The notes below the pieces were generated by a model. That model was not told the DNA's origin and did no database searches. It worked only from the letters and a program-made list of their open reading frames with translations. Both the position numbers and the translations under genes were made by a program. Shown here piece by piece: positions 52,559 to 61,895 of a stretch of 64,000 nucleotides of DNA; position 1 is the stretch's first letter, and every line of letters begins with the position of its first letter. This DNA is from Streptomyces sp. NBC_01294 (GTDB lineage Bacteria; Actinomycetota; Actinomycetes; Streptomycetales; Streptomycetaceae). The stretch is from the NCBI RefSeq assembly GCF_035917235.1, contig NZ_CP108423.1, positions 5,175,501-5,239,500 on the forward strand, read 5' to 3'.

Positions 52559-55500
52559 GTGGCGGCGGCGCAGAAAGCGGCTGGGGACAAACAGGGCTGG
52601 GGCAGGCGGCTGGCCGGCTACACCTGGCGGTACAAGGCCAACGTGCTGCTCGCACTCGGGTCCTCGCTGGCCGGCATGGCCGTCATGGCGCTCGTGCCAC
52701 TGGTCACCAAGGTGATCATCGATGACGTCATCGGGGACCAGAGCAAGCCCATGGGCGTCTGGGCCGGGCTGCTCATAGCCGCCGCCCTGGGCGTGTACGT
52801 GCTGACCTACATACGCCGGTACTACGGCGGGCGGCTCGCCCTCGACGTTCAGCACGACCTGCGCACCGACATGTTCGGCACCATCGCCCGCCTGGACGGG
52901 CGGCGGCAGGACGAGCTGAACACCGGGCAGGTCGTCGGCCGCGGCACCAGCGACCTCCAGCTGATCCAGGGCCTGCTCTTCATGCTGCCCATGACGATCG
53001 GCAACTTCCTCCTCTTCGGGATATCCCTCGCGGTCATGCTGTGGCTCTCGCCGCTGCTGACCCTCGTCGCCCTGCTGATGGCCCCCGCCCTCTGGTTCAT
53101 CGCCAAGCGCAGCCGCAAGAAGCTCTTCCCCGCCACCTGGTGGGCCCAGAGCCAGGCCGCCGCCGTCGCGACCGTCGTCGACGGGGCCGTGACCGGCGTC
53201 CGCGTCGTCAAGGGCTTCGGCCAGGAGGAGCAGGAGACCGGCAAGCTGCGCGACGCCGGCCGCCGGCTGTTCGCCGGGCGGATGCGGACCATCCGGCTCA
53301 ACTCCCGCTACACCCCCGCCCTGCAGGCCGTGCCCGCGTTCGCGCAGGTCGCCATGCTGGCCCTCGGCGGCTGGATGGCCACCGAGGGGCGGGTCACCCT
53401 CGGCACCTTCGTGGCCTTCTCCACCTACCTCGCCCAGCTCGTCGGCCCCGTCCGCATGCTCGCCATGGTCCTCACCGTCGGACAGCAGGCCCGCGCCGGC
53501 GCGGAGCGGGTGTTCGAGCTCATCGACACCGAGCCCGAGATCGAGGAGGGCGCGCACGACCTTCCCGCCGACGCGCCCGCCACCATCGAGTTCGACGACG
53601 TCCGCTTCGGCTACGACCCCGAGCGGCTCGTCCTCGACGGGTTCTCGCTCGCCGTGCCGGAGGGGGAGACCATCGCCGTCGTCGGGGCCTCGGGAAGCGG
53701 GAAGTCCACCGTCGCGCTCCTGCTGCCGCGCTTCTACGACGCCGGCAGCGGCACGGTCCGCGTCGGCGGCCACGACGTCCGCGAGCTGACGTACGCGTCC
53801 CTGCGCGGCGCGATCGGGCTCGTTCCCGAGGACTCCTTCCTCTTCTCCGACACCATCCGCGCCAACATCGCCTACGGGCACCCCGGCGCCACCGACGAGC
53901 AGGTCGAGGCCGCCGCCCGCGCCGCCCAGGCCGACGGGTTCGTCCGGGCCCTGCCCGCCGGGTACGACACCAAGGTCGGCGAGCAGGGGCTCACCCTCTC
54001 CGGCGGCCAGCGCCAGCGCATCGCCCTCGCCCGGGCCGTCCTGACCGACCCGCGGCTGCTGCTCCTCGACGACGCCACCTCCGCCGTGGACGCCCGCGTC
54101 GAGCACGAGATCCACGAGGCCCTGCGCGCCGTCATGGCCGGGCGCACCACCCTGCTGATCGCCCACCGCCGCTCGACGCTCGCGCTGGCCGACCGGATCG
54201 CCGTACTCGACCGCGGGCGGCTCGCCGACCTCGGGACGCACGAGGAGCTGCAGGGCCGGTCGGCGCTCTACCGCAGGCTGCTCACCGACCCCGACGCGCT
54301 CGGCGCGGCCTCGCCGCGGACCCCGGACGCTCCCGCGATGACCGAGTTCGAGCGCGAGCTCGACCGGGACCTCGAACGGGACATCGAGCTCGAAGCCGAG
54401 ATCGACTCCGAGCCCGTCAACGCCAAGCGCAGGGTCGCCGGCGGGATCACCCCCGAGCTGTGGCGCCGCGGGAAGGAGTCCGCCGACGCGGGCGGCGCGG
54501 GCGGCGCGGGCGGCGCGCCCGGAGCGGGGGCTTCCGCGGCCGCGGCCGTGGCCGTCGCCGGGGCCCCCGCCACCCCCGACCTGCTCGCGAAGGTGGCCGC
54601 GCTGCCGCCCGCCGAGGACCGGCCCGACGTGGACGAGACCCGCGCCGCAGGCGCCGAGGAGAGCTACGGCCTGCGCCGCCTGCTCCGCGGGTTCTGGGCG
54701 CCGCTCGCCCTCAGCCTCGGCTTCGTCGCCGTCGACGCGGGCGCCGGACTGCTGCTGCCGATCATGATCCGCAACGGCATCGACCAGGGCGTGGAGCAGG
54801 CCGTGCTGGGCGCCGTCTGGCTGGCCGCCGGACTCGCCCTCGCCGTCGTCGTCGTTCAGTGGGCCGCGCAGTTCGCCGAGACCCGGATGACGGGCCGTAC
54901 CGGCGAGCGCGTGCTGTACTCCCTCCGCGTCAAGATCTTCGCCCAGCTCCAGCGCCTCGGACTCGACTTCTACGAGCGCGAGCTGACCGGCAAGATCATG
55001 ACCCGGATGACCACCGACGTGGACTCGCTGAGCTCCTTCCTCCAGACCGGGCTCGTCACCGCCGTCGTCTCCGTCCTCACCTTCTTCGGCATCCTGGCCG
55101 CCCTGCTCGTCCTCGACGTGGAACTCGCGCTGATCGTCTTCGCGACCCTCCCCGTCCTGGTCGTCGGCACGATCGTCTTCCGCCGCAGGTCCGTCGCCGC
55201 CTACGAGCTCGCCCGCGACCGGGTCAGCCTGGTCAACGCCGACCTCCAGGAGTCCGTGTCGGGCCTGCGCATCGTCCAGGCCTTCCGCCGCGAGGACTCC
55301 GGCGCCGTCCGCTTCGCCGAGCGCAGCGACTCGTACCGCGAGGCCCGGGTCCGCGGCCAGTGGCTGATATCCGTCTACTTCCCGTTCGTGCAGCTGCTGT
55401 CCTCGGGCGCCGCGGCCGCCGTGCTGATCGTCGGCGCGGGCCGGGTCGAGGCCGGGACGCTCACCACCGGCGCGCTGGTCGCCTACCTGCTCTACATCGA

Positions 55501-56410
55501 CCTGTTCTTCGCCCCCGTCCAGCAGCTCTCCCAGGTCTTCGACGGCTACCAGCAGGCCACCGTCTCCCTCGGCCGCATCCAGGGACTGCTGCGCGAGCCC
55601 ACCACCACCCCGCGGCCGGAGCACCCGCGCGCACTGCCGTCGCTGCGCGGGGAGATCGCCTTCGAGAACGTCCGCTTCCGGTACGGCACGGCCGAGGAGC
55701 GGGGCGAGAAGGACGAGGCCCTGGCCGGAATCAGCCTGCGCATACCCGCCGGGCAGACCGTCGCCTTCGTCGGCGAGACCGGCGCCGGAAAGTCCACGCT
55801 GGTCAAGATGGTGGCCCGGTTCTACGACCCGACCTCCGGCCGGATCACCGCCGACGGCGCGGACCTGCGGGAGCTCGACCTGACCGCGTACCGCCACCGG
55901 CTGGGCGTCGTCCCCCAGGAGTCCTACCTCTTCCCGGGGACCGTCCGCGACGCCATCGCCTACGGGCGGCCCGAGGCGAGCGACGCCGAGGTGGAGGCCG
56001 CCGCCCGCGCGGTCGGCGCCCACGACATGATCGCCACCCTCGACGGCGGCTACCTGCACACCGTCGCCGAGCGCGGCCGCAACCTCTCCGCCGGCCAGCG
56101 CCAGCTGATCGCGCTGGCCCGCGCCGAACTCGTCGACCCGGACGTGCTGCTCCTCGACGAGGCCACCGCCGCCCTCGACCTGGCCACCGAGGCCCAGGTC
56201 AACCAGGCGACGGACCGGCTCGCAGGCAAGCGCACCACCCTGGTGGTGGCGCACCGGCTGACCACCGCCGCGCGCGCCGACCGGGTCGTGGTCATGGACC
56301 GGGGCCGGGTCGTGGAGGACGGCACCCACGCCGAACTCCTGGCGCGCGGCGGCCGGTACGCCGAGCTGTGGCGCACCTTCGCCGGCGAGGACGAGCGCGC
56401 GGCGGCCTAG
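52559..56410 (+). CDS. Fused two-unit ABC exporter (TMD-NBD-TMD-NBD)
   Basis: 1,283 residues from GTG 52559, which has GGGGAGG six bases upstream; an in-frame ATG at 52496 lacks such a site. Two complete type-IV ABC exporter halves are joined by a charged and Gly/Ala-rich linker (about 585-700). NBD1 has GASGSGKST near residue 376, LSGGQRQRI and LLLLDDATSAVD, where the catalytic glutamate is replaced by D505. NBD2 has GETGAGKST, LSAGQRQLI and LLLDEATAALD with E1201. One site is therefore degenerate, as in heterodimeric multidrug exporters. Substrate unknown; lipids or drugs are typical. Confidence 0.92.
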   Translation: MAAAQKAAGDKQGWGRRLAGYTWRYKANVLLALGSSLAGMAVMALVPLVTKVIIDDVIGDQSKPMGVWAGLLIAAALGVYVLTYIRRYYGGRLALDVQHDLRTDMFGTIARLDGRRQDELNTGQVVGRGTSDLQLIQGLLFMLPMTIGNFLLFGISLAVMLWLSPLLTLVALLMAPALWFIAKRSRKKLFPATWWAQSQAAAVATVVDGAVTGVRVVKGFGQEEQETGKLRDAGRRLFAGRMRTIRLNSRYTPALQAVPAFAQVAMLALGGWMATEGRVTLGTFVAFSTYLAQLVGPVRMLAMVLTVGQQARAGAERVFELIDTEPEIEEGAHDLPADAPATIEFDDVRFGYDPERLVLDGFSLAVPEGETIAVVGASGSGKSTVALLLPRFYDAGSGTVRVGGHDVRELTYASLRGAIGLVPEDSFLFSDTIRANIAYGHPGATDEQVEAAARAAQADGFVRALPAGYDTKVGEQGLTLSGGQRQRIALARAVLTDPRLLLLDDATSAVDARVEHEIHEALRAVMAGRTTLLIAHRRSTLALADRIAVLDRGRLADLGTHEELQGRSALYRRLLTDPDALGAASPRTPDAPAMTEFERELDRDLERDIELEAEIDSEPVNAKRRVAGGITPELWRRGKESADAGGAGGAGGAPGAGASAAAAVAVAGAPATPDLLAKVAALPPAEDRPDVDETRAAGAEESYGLRRLLRGFWAPLALSLGFVAVDAGAGLLLPIMIRNGIDQGVEQAVLGAVWLAAGLALAVVVVQWAAQFAETRMTGRTGERVLYSLRVKIFAQLQRLGLDFYERELTGKIMTRMTTDVDSLSSFLQTGLVTAVVSVLTFFGILAALLVLDVELALIVFATLPVLVVGTIVFRRRSVAAYELARDRVSLVNADLQESVSGLRIVQAFRREDSGAVRFAERSDSYREARVRGQWLISVYFPFVQLLSSGAAAAVLIVGAGRVEAGTLTTGALVAYLLYIDLFFAPVQQLSQVFDGYQQATVSLGRIQGLLREPTTTPRPEHPRALPSLRGEIAFENVRFRYGTAEERGEKDEALAGISLRIPAGQTVAFVGETGAGKSTLVKMVARFYDPTSGRITADGADLRELDLTAYRHRLGVVPQESYLFPGTVRDAIAYGRPEASDAEVEAAARAVGAHDMIATLDGGYLHTVAERGRNLSAGQRQLIALARAELVDPDVLLLDEATAALDLATEAQVNQATDRLAGKRTTLVVAHRLTTAARADRVVVMDRGRVVEDGTHAELLARGGRYAELWRTFAGEDERAAA

Positions 56411-56488
56411 GTTGGGTCGTCGTAGTCCCGTCTGGCCGGCGGTACTTTGACGAAACGCCCTAGCGAGGCTCAGGGGCGTCCCGGGCGA

Positions 56489-57043
56489 TCAGAGTTCGCC
56501 GAAGAGCAGGTTGCCCGGGGCGTCCTCGGCGGTGCCCGTGTAGTACTCGCGTACCGCGTCGAGGAGTTCGTCCACGGTCAGGGTGCCGTCCCCGTCCGCG
56601 TCGATCCGCCGGAACAGCGCATCGGTGTCGGCGGGGTCCAGCCGCGTGTCGAAGGCCTCCTGCGCCGTGTGGAACTCCTCCGGGCTGATGCGTCCGTCGC
56701 CGTCGGTGTCGACGATCGTGAGGATCGCCCGCATCAGAGGCCGCAGCGAGCGGTCGTACGCGGGCCCGCCCTGCGCGTACAGCCGCGTCATGCCCAGCTT
56801 GTACTCCTCGGGCGTGACCTTGCCGTCCCGGTCCATGTCCAGCTCGGTGAACAGGTCCTGCCAGAAGTCGGCCAGACCGCTCATCACCAGCTCCGCCTTG
56901 GGCGAGTCGTCCGGCTCCCCGAGGGCGGTCAGCAGCCGGGAGCCGAGCGCGAAGATGTCGTTCGCGTCGATCACCCCGCTCCGGTCGGCGTCCAGGTGCG
57001 TGAAGGCGCGCTGCAGCTTGCGGTCGAGCAGGTCGTTCGTCAT
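56489..57043 (-). CDS. Four-EF-hand calcium-binding protein
   Basis: 184 residues from ATG 57043, with AAGG eight bases upstream. Four EF-hand loops are visible: DADRSGVIDANDI (about 19), DMDRDGKVTPEEY, DTDGDGRISPEEF and DADGDGTLTVDEL. Loops 2-4 follow the canonical D-x-D-x-D-G pattern with Glu or Leu-Glu ends; the first has Asp or Ile at the end and may bind weakly. The arrangement resembles calerythrin and sarcoplasmic calcium-binding proteins. It has no signal peptide. Role in actinobacterial calcium signalling is unproven. Confidence 0.9.
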   Translation of the reverse strand: MTNDLLDRKLQRAFTHLDADRSGVIDANDIFALGSRLLTALGEPDDSPKAELVMSGLADFWQDLFTELDMDRDGKVTPEEYKLGMTRLYAQGGPAYDRSLRPLMRAILTIVDTDGDGRISPEEFHTAQEAFDTRLDPADTDALFRRIDADGDGTLTVDELLDAVREYYTGTAEDAPGNLLFGEL

Positions 57044-57216
57044 GTCGGTGCCTTTCACGGCTACGGCGAGGGGGTGTGTGGTCACCCAGCGTAATCGTCC
57101 GCGGGTGGGTGAACTCCCGTTCTCCCGCTGGGAAGTTGCGGATGCACTCGTACGGGGGGCGAGCGGCCCGCCCGGTGTGAGTCCTTGCTCACCGCAACCT
57201 TCCGGGCGGTCTGGAC

Positions 57217-57249
57217 GTCGTACGTGCGTGCGCGCGTTGTACGTACGAC
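57217..57249. promoter_or_regulatory. Inverted repeat upstream of the small secreted protein
   Basis: GTCGTACGT (57217-57225) is inverted as ACGTACGAC (57241-57249) around 15 bases. It ends 16 bp before the next start codon. It could be an operator or a leader hairpin. Confidence 0.4.
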
Positions 57250-57264
57250 CGATCGGGGGACAGG

Positions 57265-57669
57265 GTGTTGCAGAGGTGGAAGGGCCGCGGCCGCCGGGCC
57301 GCGTCCCTGGTGGCCTTCACGGCGGCGCTGTGGCTCAGCGTCGGGGGGCTCTTCGCGGCGCCGCCGGCGCAGGCCGCGGCGGCCGGGAGCTGCGGGGGCC
57401 GGCTGGCGAGGACGGTGGCGTTCGAGACGGGCGAGGTGCGCGTCTACAAGAGCCGCACCCAGGCCTGCGCCATGACCGTGGCCCGAGTGCCCGGCGAGCG
57501 GCGGCAGATGGCCGTGAGCATCCAGCCGCGCGGCGGGGCCCCGGTGCGCGACGCCGGGCGGTTCACCCGCTACGCGGGGCCCGTCACCGTCGGGACGATC
57601 AGCCGCTGTGTGTACGTCAAGGGGAACGTGGCAGGCGGATCGGCCGATTCCGGCTGGATCCTGTGCTGA
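57265..57669 (+). CDS. Small secreted protein, unknown function
   Basis: 134 residues from GTG 57265, with GGGGGA upstream; TTG one codon later is also possible. A signal peptide of about 37 residues ends near AQAAA. The mature protein is basic and has four cysteines, including one next to the C-terminus (WILC), which suggests two disulfides. No family is recognised. It lies between the EF-hand gene and a secreted peptidase. Confidence 0.7.
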   Translation: MLQRWKGRGRRAASLVAFTAALWLSVGGLFAAPPAQAAAAGSCGGRLARTVAFETGEVRVYKSRTQACAMTVARVPGERRQMAVSIQPRGGAPVRDAGRFTRYAGPVTVGTISRCVYVKGNVAGGSADSGWILC

Positions 57670-57753
57670 GGGAGCGGCCCAACTAGGTCTGTTCAATGGC
57701 GTGTTCACCCGGCTAGGTTCACGGCGACCGAAGTGAACTCAAGGGGAGGGTGA

Positions 57754-59184
57754 ATGCGCAAGACGCTCGGATGGCTGCTGTCACTCGTGGTGCTCATCGG
57801 CACCATGGGTGCGGCCGGCTCCACGGCGCAGGCGGCCACAGCCGCGCAGCCGGCGGCCGCGGACATCAAGGACCAGATCCTCGGCATTCCGGGGATGAGC
57901 CTCATCGAGGAGAAGCCGTACCCCGGCTACCGCTTCTTCGTACTGAACTACGAGCAGCCGGTGGACCACCGGCAGCCGTGGAAGGGCACCTTCAAGCAGC
58001 GCCTGACCCTGTTGCACAAGGACGTCTCGCGGCCGTCGGTGTTCTTCACCTCCGGCTACAACGTCAACACCAACCCGCGCCGCAGCGAGCCGACGACCAT
58101 CATCGACGGCAACCAGGTGTCCATGGAGTACCGGTTCTTCACGCCCTCCCGGCCCGACCCGGCCAACTGGGCCCACCTGGACATCTGGCAGGCCGCCAGT
58201 GACCAGCACCGCATCTTCACCGCCCTGAAGAAGATCTACAAGAAGAACTGGCTGTCCACGGGCGGCAGCAAGGGCGGCATGACGGCGACGTACTACGAGC
58301 GCTTCTACCCGCGCGACATGGACGGCGTCGTCGCGTACGTGGCGCCCAACGACGTCGTCAACAAGGAGGACTCGGCCTACGACCGGTTCTTCGCCAAGGT
58401 CGGCACCAAGGAGTGCCGCGACAAGCTGAACGCGGTGCAGCGCGAGGCGCTCGTGCGCCGCGAGCCGCTGGAGGCCAAGTACGCGGTGGCCGCGGCCGAG
58501 AACGGCTGGACCTTCACCACCGTCGGCAACCTCGACAAGGCCTACGAGGCCGTCGTGCTCGACTACGTGTGGGCCTTCTGGCAGTACAGCCTGCTCGCCG
58601 ACTGCGCCTCGATCCCGACGGCGGCCACCGCCACCGACCAGGAGATCTGGGACACGATCGACGCGATCTCCGGCTTCTCGGCCTACGCCGACCAGGGCCT
58701 CCAGACGTACACGCCGTACTACTACCAGGCGGGTACGCAGCTCGGCTCCCCGGACATCAAGCAGCCGCACCTGGGCAACCTGAGCCGCTACGGCTACCAG
58801 CCGCCGCGCAACTTCGTGCCCCGCGACATCCCCATGACCTTCCAGCCGGGGGCCATGGCGGACGTGGACAGGTGGGTGCGCGACAACGCGAACCAGATGC
58901 TGTTCGTGTACGGGCAGAACGACCCGTGGGGCGCTGAACCGTTCCGCCTCGGGTACGGGGTGCGCGACAGCTACGTGATGACCGCGCCGGGCGCGAACCA
59001 CGGGGCGAACGTCGCCAAGCTCCTGGACGGCGAGAAAGCCCTCGCCACCGCGAAGATCCTCCAGTGGGCCGGGGTGGCCCCGGCCGCCGCGCCCGCCGAC
59101 GCGGGACGGGCGGCGCCGCTGGCGGCGCCGGACGCGCAGCTCGACCAGCACGAGCCGGAGCGCGAGCCGCAGCTGCGGCGGTAG
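57754..59184 (+). CDS. Secreted S28 tripeptidyl/prolyl aminopeptidase
   Basis: 476 residues from ATG 57754, preceded by AAGGGGAGGG. A Sec signal peptide (to about AQA, residue 27) precedes an alpha/beta-hydrolase with nucleophile S172 in TGGSKGGMT, acid D390 in YGQNDPWGAE and H416 in PGANHGAN. It closely resembles the Streptomyces prolyl tri/tetrapeptidyl aminopeptidases that trim peptides and activate secreted proteins. The 35-residue C-terminal tail is low-complexity Ala/Pro. Confidence 0.88.
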   Translation: MRKTLGWLLSLVVLIGTMGAAGSTAQAATAAQPAAADIKDQILGIPGMSLIEEKPYPGYRFFVLNYEQPVDHRQPWKGTFKQRLTLLHKDVSRPSVFFTSGYNVNTNPRRSEPTTIIDGNQVSMEYRFFTPSRPDPANWAHLDIWQAASDQHRIFTALKKIYKKNWLSTGGSKGGMTATYYERFYPRDMDGVVAYVAPNDVVNKEDSAYDRFFAKVGTKECRDKLNAVQREALVRREPLEAKYAVAAAENGWTFTTVGNLDKAYEAVVLDYVWAFWQYSLLADCASIPTAATATDQEIWDTIDAISGFSAYADQGLQTYTPYYYQAGTQLGSPDIKQPHLGNLSRYGYQPPRNFVPRDIPMTFQPGAMADVDRWVRDNANQMLFVYGQNDPWGAEPFRLGYGVRDSYVMTAPGANHGANVAKLLDGEKALATAKILQWAGVAPAAAPADAGRAAPLAAPDAQLDQHEPEREPQLRR

Positions 59185-59334
59185 CCGGCCGTAGCAGTCG
59201 GCCCGGGGGCGTGTCCGCAGACGGTGCGGGCGCGCCCCCCCGGCCGTGTCCCGCGCCGCTGAGCAGGCCGGATCCCGCCCCTGTGCACCACACCCCGGAT
59301 TACGATCCACAAGATCACGAAATGGGGGATGAAC

Positions 59335-59541
59335 ATGAGGATCGCCTGGTTCGCCTGGGTGGCCCGGCACTTCGGCGAGTACGGATACGGGGACGGCCTG
59401 CTGAAGGGCGCGGTCGGCACGGTCGTGGTGCTGCTGACGGCAGGGCTGGTCGGGTACACGCTGCGCCGCTCACGGCCGGCCGCCGTACTGTCCGCGGGCG
59501 CCGTCGTCGCCCTGGGCGTCGTGTGGCAGGCCACCCACTGA
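59335..59541 (+). CDS. Small membrane protein, unknown function
   Basis: 68 residues from ATG 59335, with GGGGGA five to six bases upstream; ATG 59329 is in frame but overlaps that site. Two hydrophobic segments (about 22-40 and 45-62) are separated by LRRSRP. No motif indicates function. Confidence 0.6.
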   Translation: MRIAWFAWVARHFGEYGYGDGLLKGAVGTVVVLLTAGLVGYTLRRSRPAAVLSAGAVVALGVVWQATH

Positions 59542-59550
59542 CCGCTCGCT

Positions 59551-61353
59551 TCAGGTCAACCCGTGGCCCAGCGGGTAGCGGCCCGGGACCGGGACGGGGA
59601 GGCGGCCGGCGGGCCTCAGCGTCCCGGTGAGCACCCGGGCCGCCGCCCGCATCTCCACGTCCGTCCAGGAGTAAGTCGCCAGCTCCGCCGCGCAGGCCGG
59701 CAGCCGGGCCGGGTCGTACGGGTTGCGGACCGCCAGCACGATCACCGGGACGCCGGTCGCGACCAGGTCCGCCACCAGCGTGTGCTGCGGACTCTTCCCC
59801 TCGGGGACGTTGTACGTGCACACCAGCACCGCCGCGTGACCGGCCGCGGCGGCCACGGCGCGGGCGGGCGCCACCGCGGTGGCCCGGCAGCCCAGGGCGG
59901 TCAGTTCCCGGGCCAGTACGGCCGTAGGGGGGCCCGTGGTACCCGTGGGGGAGACCGGGTCCGTCCCCGTGACCAGCAGCCGCGGCGCGGCCTTCGCATC
60001 GATCGGCACCAGCCCGCGGGGATCGGCCAGCAGGGTCGTCGTGGCGGCGGCGATCGCGTCGGCGGCGTCGAGGTGCTCCCGGATGCCGACGGTGGCGTCC
60101 ACCTCCGCGCTCGTGGGGTGCGCCTCGTCGAACAGCCCCCGGCGGGACTTCAGTTCCAGGATCCGCAGCACCGACTCCTCGATCCGGGCCTGCGTCAGCT
60201 CGCCCGCCTCGACGGCCGCCAGCACGCTGCGGTGCGCGAGCCCCAGGTCCGGGGGGTTCAGCAGCTGGTCGCAGCCCGCCAGGAGGGCCAGTACCGGGAC
60301 CCGGTCGTCCCCGTACTTCTGGCGGACCCCGGCCATGTCGAGGGCGTCGGTGACCACCACCCCCTGGAAACCCAGGCGTTCCCGCAGGAGGCCGGTGACG
60401 ATCGGCCGGGAGAGGGTCGCCGGGTCCCCCGAGGGATCGAGCGCGGGGAAGACGATGTGCGCCGTCATGACGGCGTCCACGCCCGCCTCCACCGCGGCCC
60501 GGAAGGGCGGCTCGTCGAGCTCCTCCCAGGTGGCGCGGGTGTGCCGCATCACCGGCAGGCCGACGTGGCTGTCGGTCTCGGTGTCCCCGTGGCCCGGGAA
60601 GTGCTTGGCGGTCGCGGCCACGCCGGCGCCCTGGTAGCCGCGGACCTGCGCGACGACCATGGCCGCCACGGCCTGCGGGTCCGAGCCGAAGGACCGTACG
60701 CCGATCACCGGATTGGCCGGGTTGACGTTGACGTCGGCCACCGGCGCGTAGTCCTGCCGGATGCCCATGGCGGCCAGCTCGGAGCCCGCGATGCGGGCGG
60801 CGCGCCGGGCGGCGGCGGTGGAGCCGGCCGCGCCGAGCGCCATCGCCCCCGGGAGCAGGGTCGCGGGCCTGCCGATCCGGGCGACGGCGCCGTGCTCCTG
60901 GTCGGTGGAGAGCAGCAGCGGGATCCGGGCGCCGGTGGTGAGGGCGGCCTGCTGGAGGCCGCCCGAGAGCGCCGCGATCTGGTGCGGGGTGCGGGTGTTG
61001 TGGGCCCAGGCGAAGTAGACGATCCCGCCGAGGTGGTAGCGGGAGACCAGCTCGGCGGCGGTGCGCACGCCGAACATCTCCTGGTTCTTCTCGGCGTCCA
61101 CCGGGTCGGGGTCGGTCGCCGAATGCCCGTACGCCCGCGAGACGAAGAGCTGCCCGACCTTCTCGGCGAGGCTCATCCGGGCCACGACGTGGCGCAGCCG
61201 GGCCCGGTCGGGACGGCGGCCCGGGTCTTCGCCGGGGGAGCGCGCGTCGTCGGGGGCGTGGTCGCCGCCCCCTGCGGCGGAGGCCCCCGCGGCCGTGGCG
61301 GCGGCCAGGGCGGCCGCGGCGAGCAGGGTCCGGCGGGAGGCGTGGTTCGGCAC
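59551..61353 (-). CDS. Secreted GH3 beta-N-acetylglucosaminidase
   Basis: 600 residues from GTG 61353. A twin-arginine-like signal (SRRTLLAAAALAAA) precedes a GH3 barrel with the NagZ-specific loop KHFPGHGDTETDSH and nucleophile D336 in VVVTDALDMAG. A C-terminal domain follows, absent from minimal NagZ proteins. It should release GlcNAc from chitin or peptidoglycan fragments outside the cell. TAGGGT stands seven bases before the start without a ribosome-binding site, which suggests a leaderless mRNA. Upstream DNA is repeat-rich. Confidence 0.9.
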   Translation of the reverse strand: MPNHASRRTLLAAAALAAATAAGASAAGGGDHAPDDARSPGEDPGRRPDRARLRHVVARMSLAEKVGQLFVSRAYGHSATDPDPVDAEKNQEMFGVRTAAELVSRYHLGGIVYFAWAHNTRTPHQIAALSGGLQQAALTTGARIPLLLSTDQEHGAVARIGRPATLLPGAMALGAAGSTAAARRAARIAGSELAAMGIRQDYAPVADVNVNPANPVIGVRSFGSDPQAVAAMVVAQVRGYQGAGVAATAKHFPGHGDTETDSHVGLPVMRHTRATWEELDEPPFRAAVEAGVDAVMTAHIVFPALDPSGDPATLSRPIVTGLLRERLGFQGVVVTDALDMAGVRQKYGDDRVPVLALLAGCDQLLNPPDLGLAHRSVLAAVEAGELTQARIEESVLRILELKSRRGLFDEAHPTSAEVDATVGIREHLDAADAIAAATTTLLADPRGLVPIDAKAAPRLLVTGTDPVSPTGTTGPPTAVLARELTALGCRATAVAPARAVAAAAGHAAVLVCTYNVPEGKSPQHTLVADLVATGVPVIVLAVRNPYDPARLPACAAELATYSWTDVEMRAAARVLTGTLRPAGRLPVPVPGRYPLGHGLT

Positions 61354-61895
61354 GGGCCGGACCCTACCGGTTGCCCTCCGGGCGGGTTGGCTGTGTGGGG
61401 GTGTGTTGTCGAAGTCCCACCGTTTCCCTCCCGGGGTGGGTCGGGTCGGGGGGCCGGTTTGGGCTGGGCGGGGCCGGTTGCCTCCGGCGGGGGTGGCGGT
61501 GATGGCGGGGCCGGTTGCCTCCGGCAGGGCCGTTGTGGTGGGGCCGGTTCCGACGGGGCCGGTTGCCTCCGGCAGGGCCGTGGTGGTGGGGCCGGTTCCG
61601 ACGGGGCCGGTTGCCTCCGGCAGGGCTGTGGTGGTGGGGCCGGTTCCGGCGGGGCCGGGCGCGCGCCGGGGCGTCTCCTCGGGCGCCGAACGTGGCGGGG
61701 GGTCGGAGGGTTCGGGGTGGTTGCGTTCGGCGCCCTGCGGGGATCGCCCCGGCACACTCCCGACCCCGTCGGAACCGGCGGCCGCGGCTGCGAGGTGGCC
61801 TGCGTGCTTGCGGCCCTGTCGGGACCGGCGGGAGTGGCTGCCCTGCGGGGATCCGCCCCGGCACACTCCCGTCCCGTCGGAACCGGCGGACGCGC
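61354..61895. other. Repeat-rich gap upstream of the GH3 gene
   Basis: 542 bp without a credible gene. It holds three 48-bp tandem units (61507-61650) and a duplicated block of about 50 bp (61735-61785 and 61843-61893). Long open frames cross it on both strands but read as Pro/Thr- or Trp/Arg-rich repeats, typical of GC-rich non-coding DNA. The GH3 promoter should be at the left edge. Confidence 0.6.
61507..61650. repeat. Three 48-bp tandem repeats
   Basis: Units at 61507-61554, 61555-61602 and 61603-61650 begin GGGGCCGGTTGCCTCCGGCA and differ at only a few bases; decayed partial copies flank both sides. Unit length is a multiple of three, so if translated it would give a 16-residue repeat. 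Confidence 0.85.

Noticed and set aside
52256..56329. 1,357-codon open frame antisense to the ABC exporter
   Set aside because: It mirrors the exporter's codon bias, shows Gly/Asp/Val-rich low complexity and has no motif, signal or ribosome-binding site.
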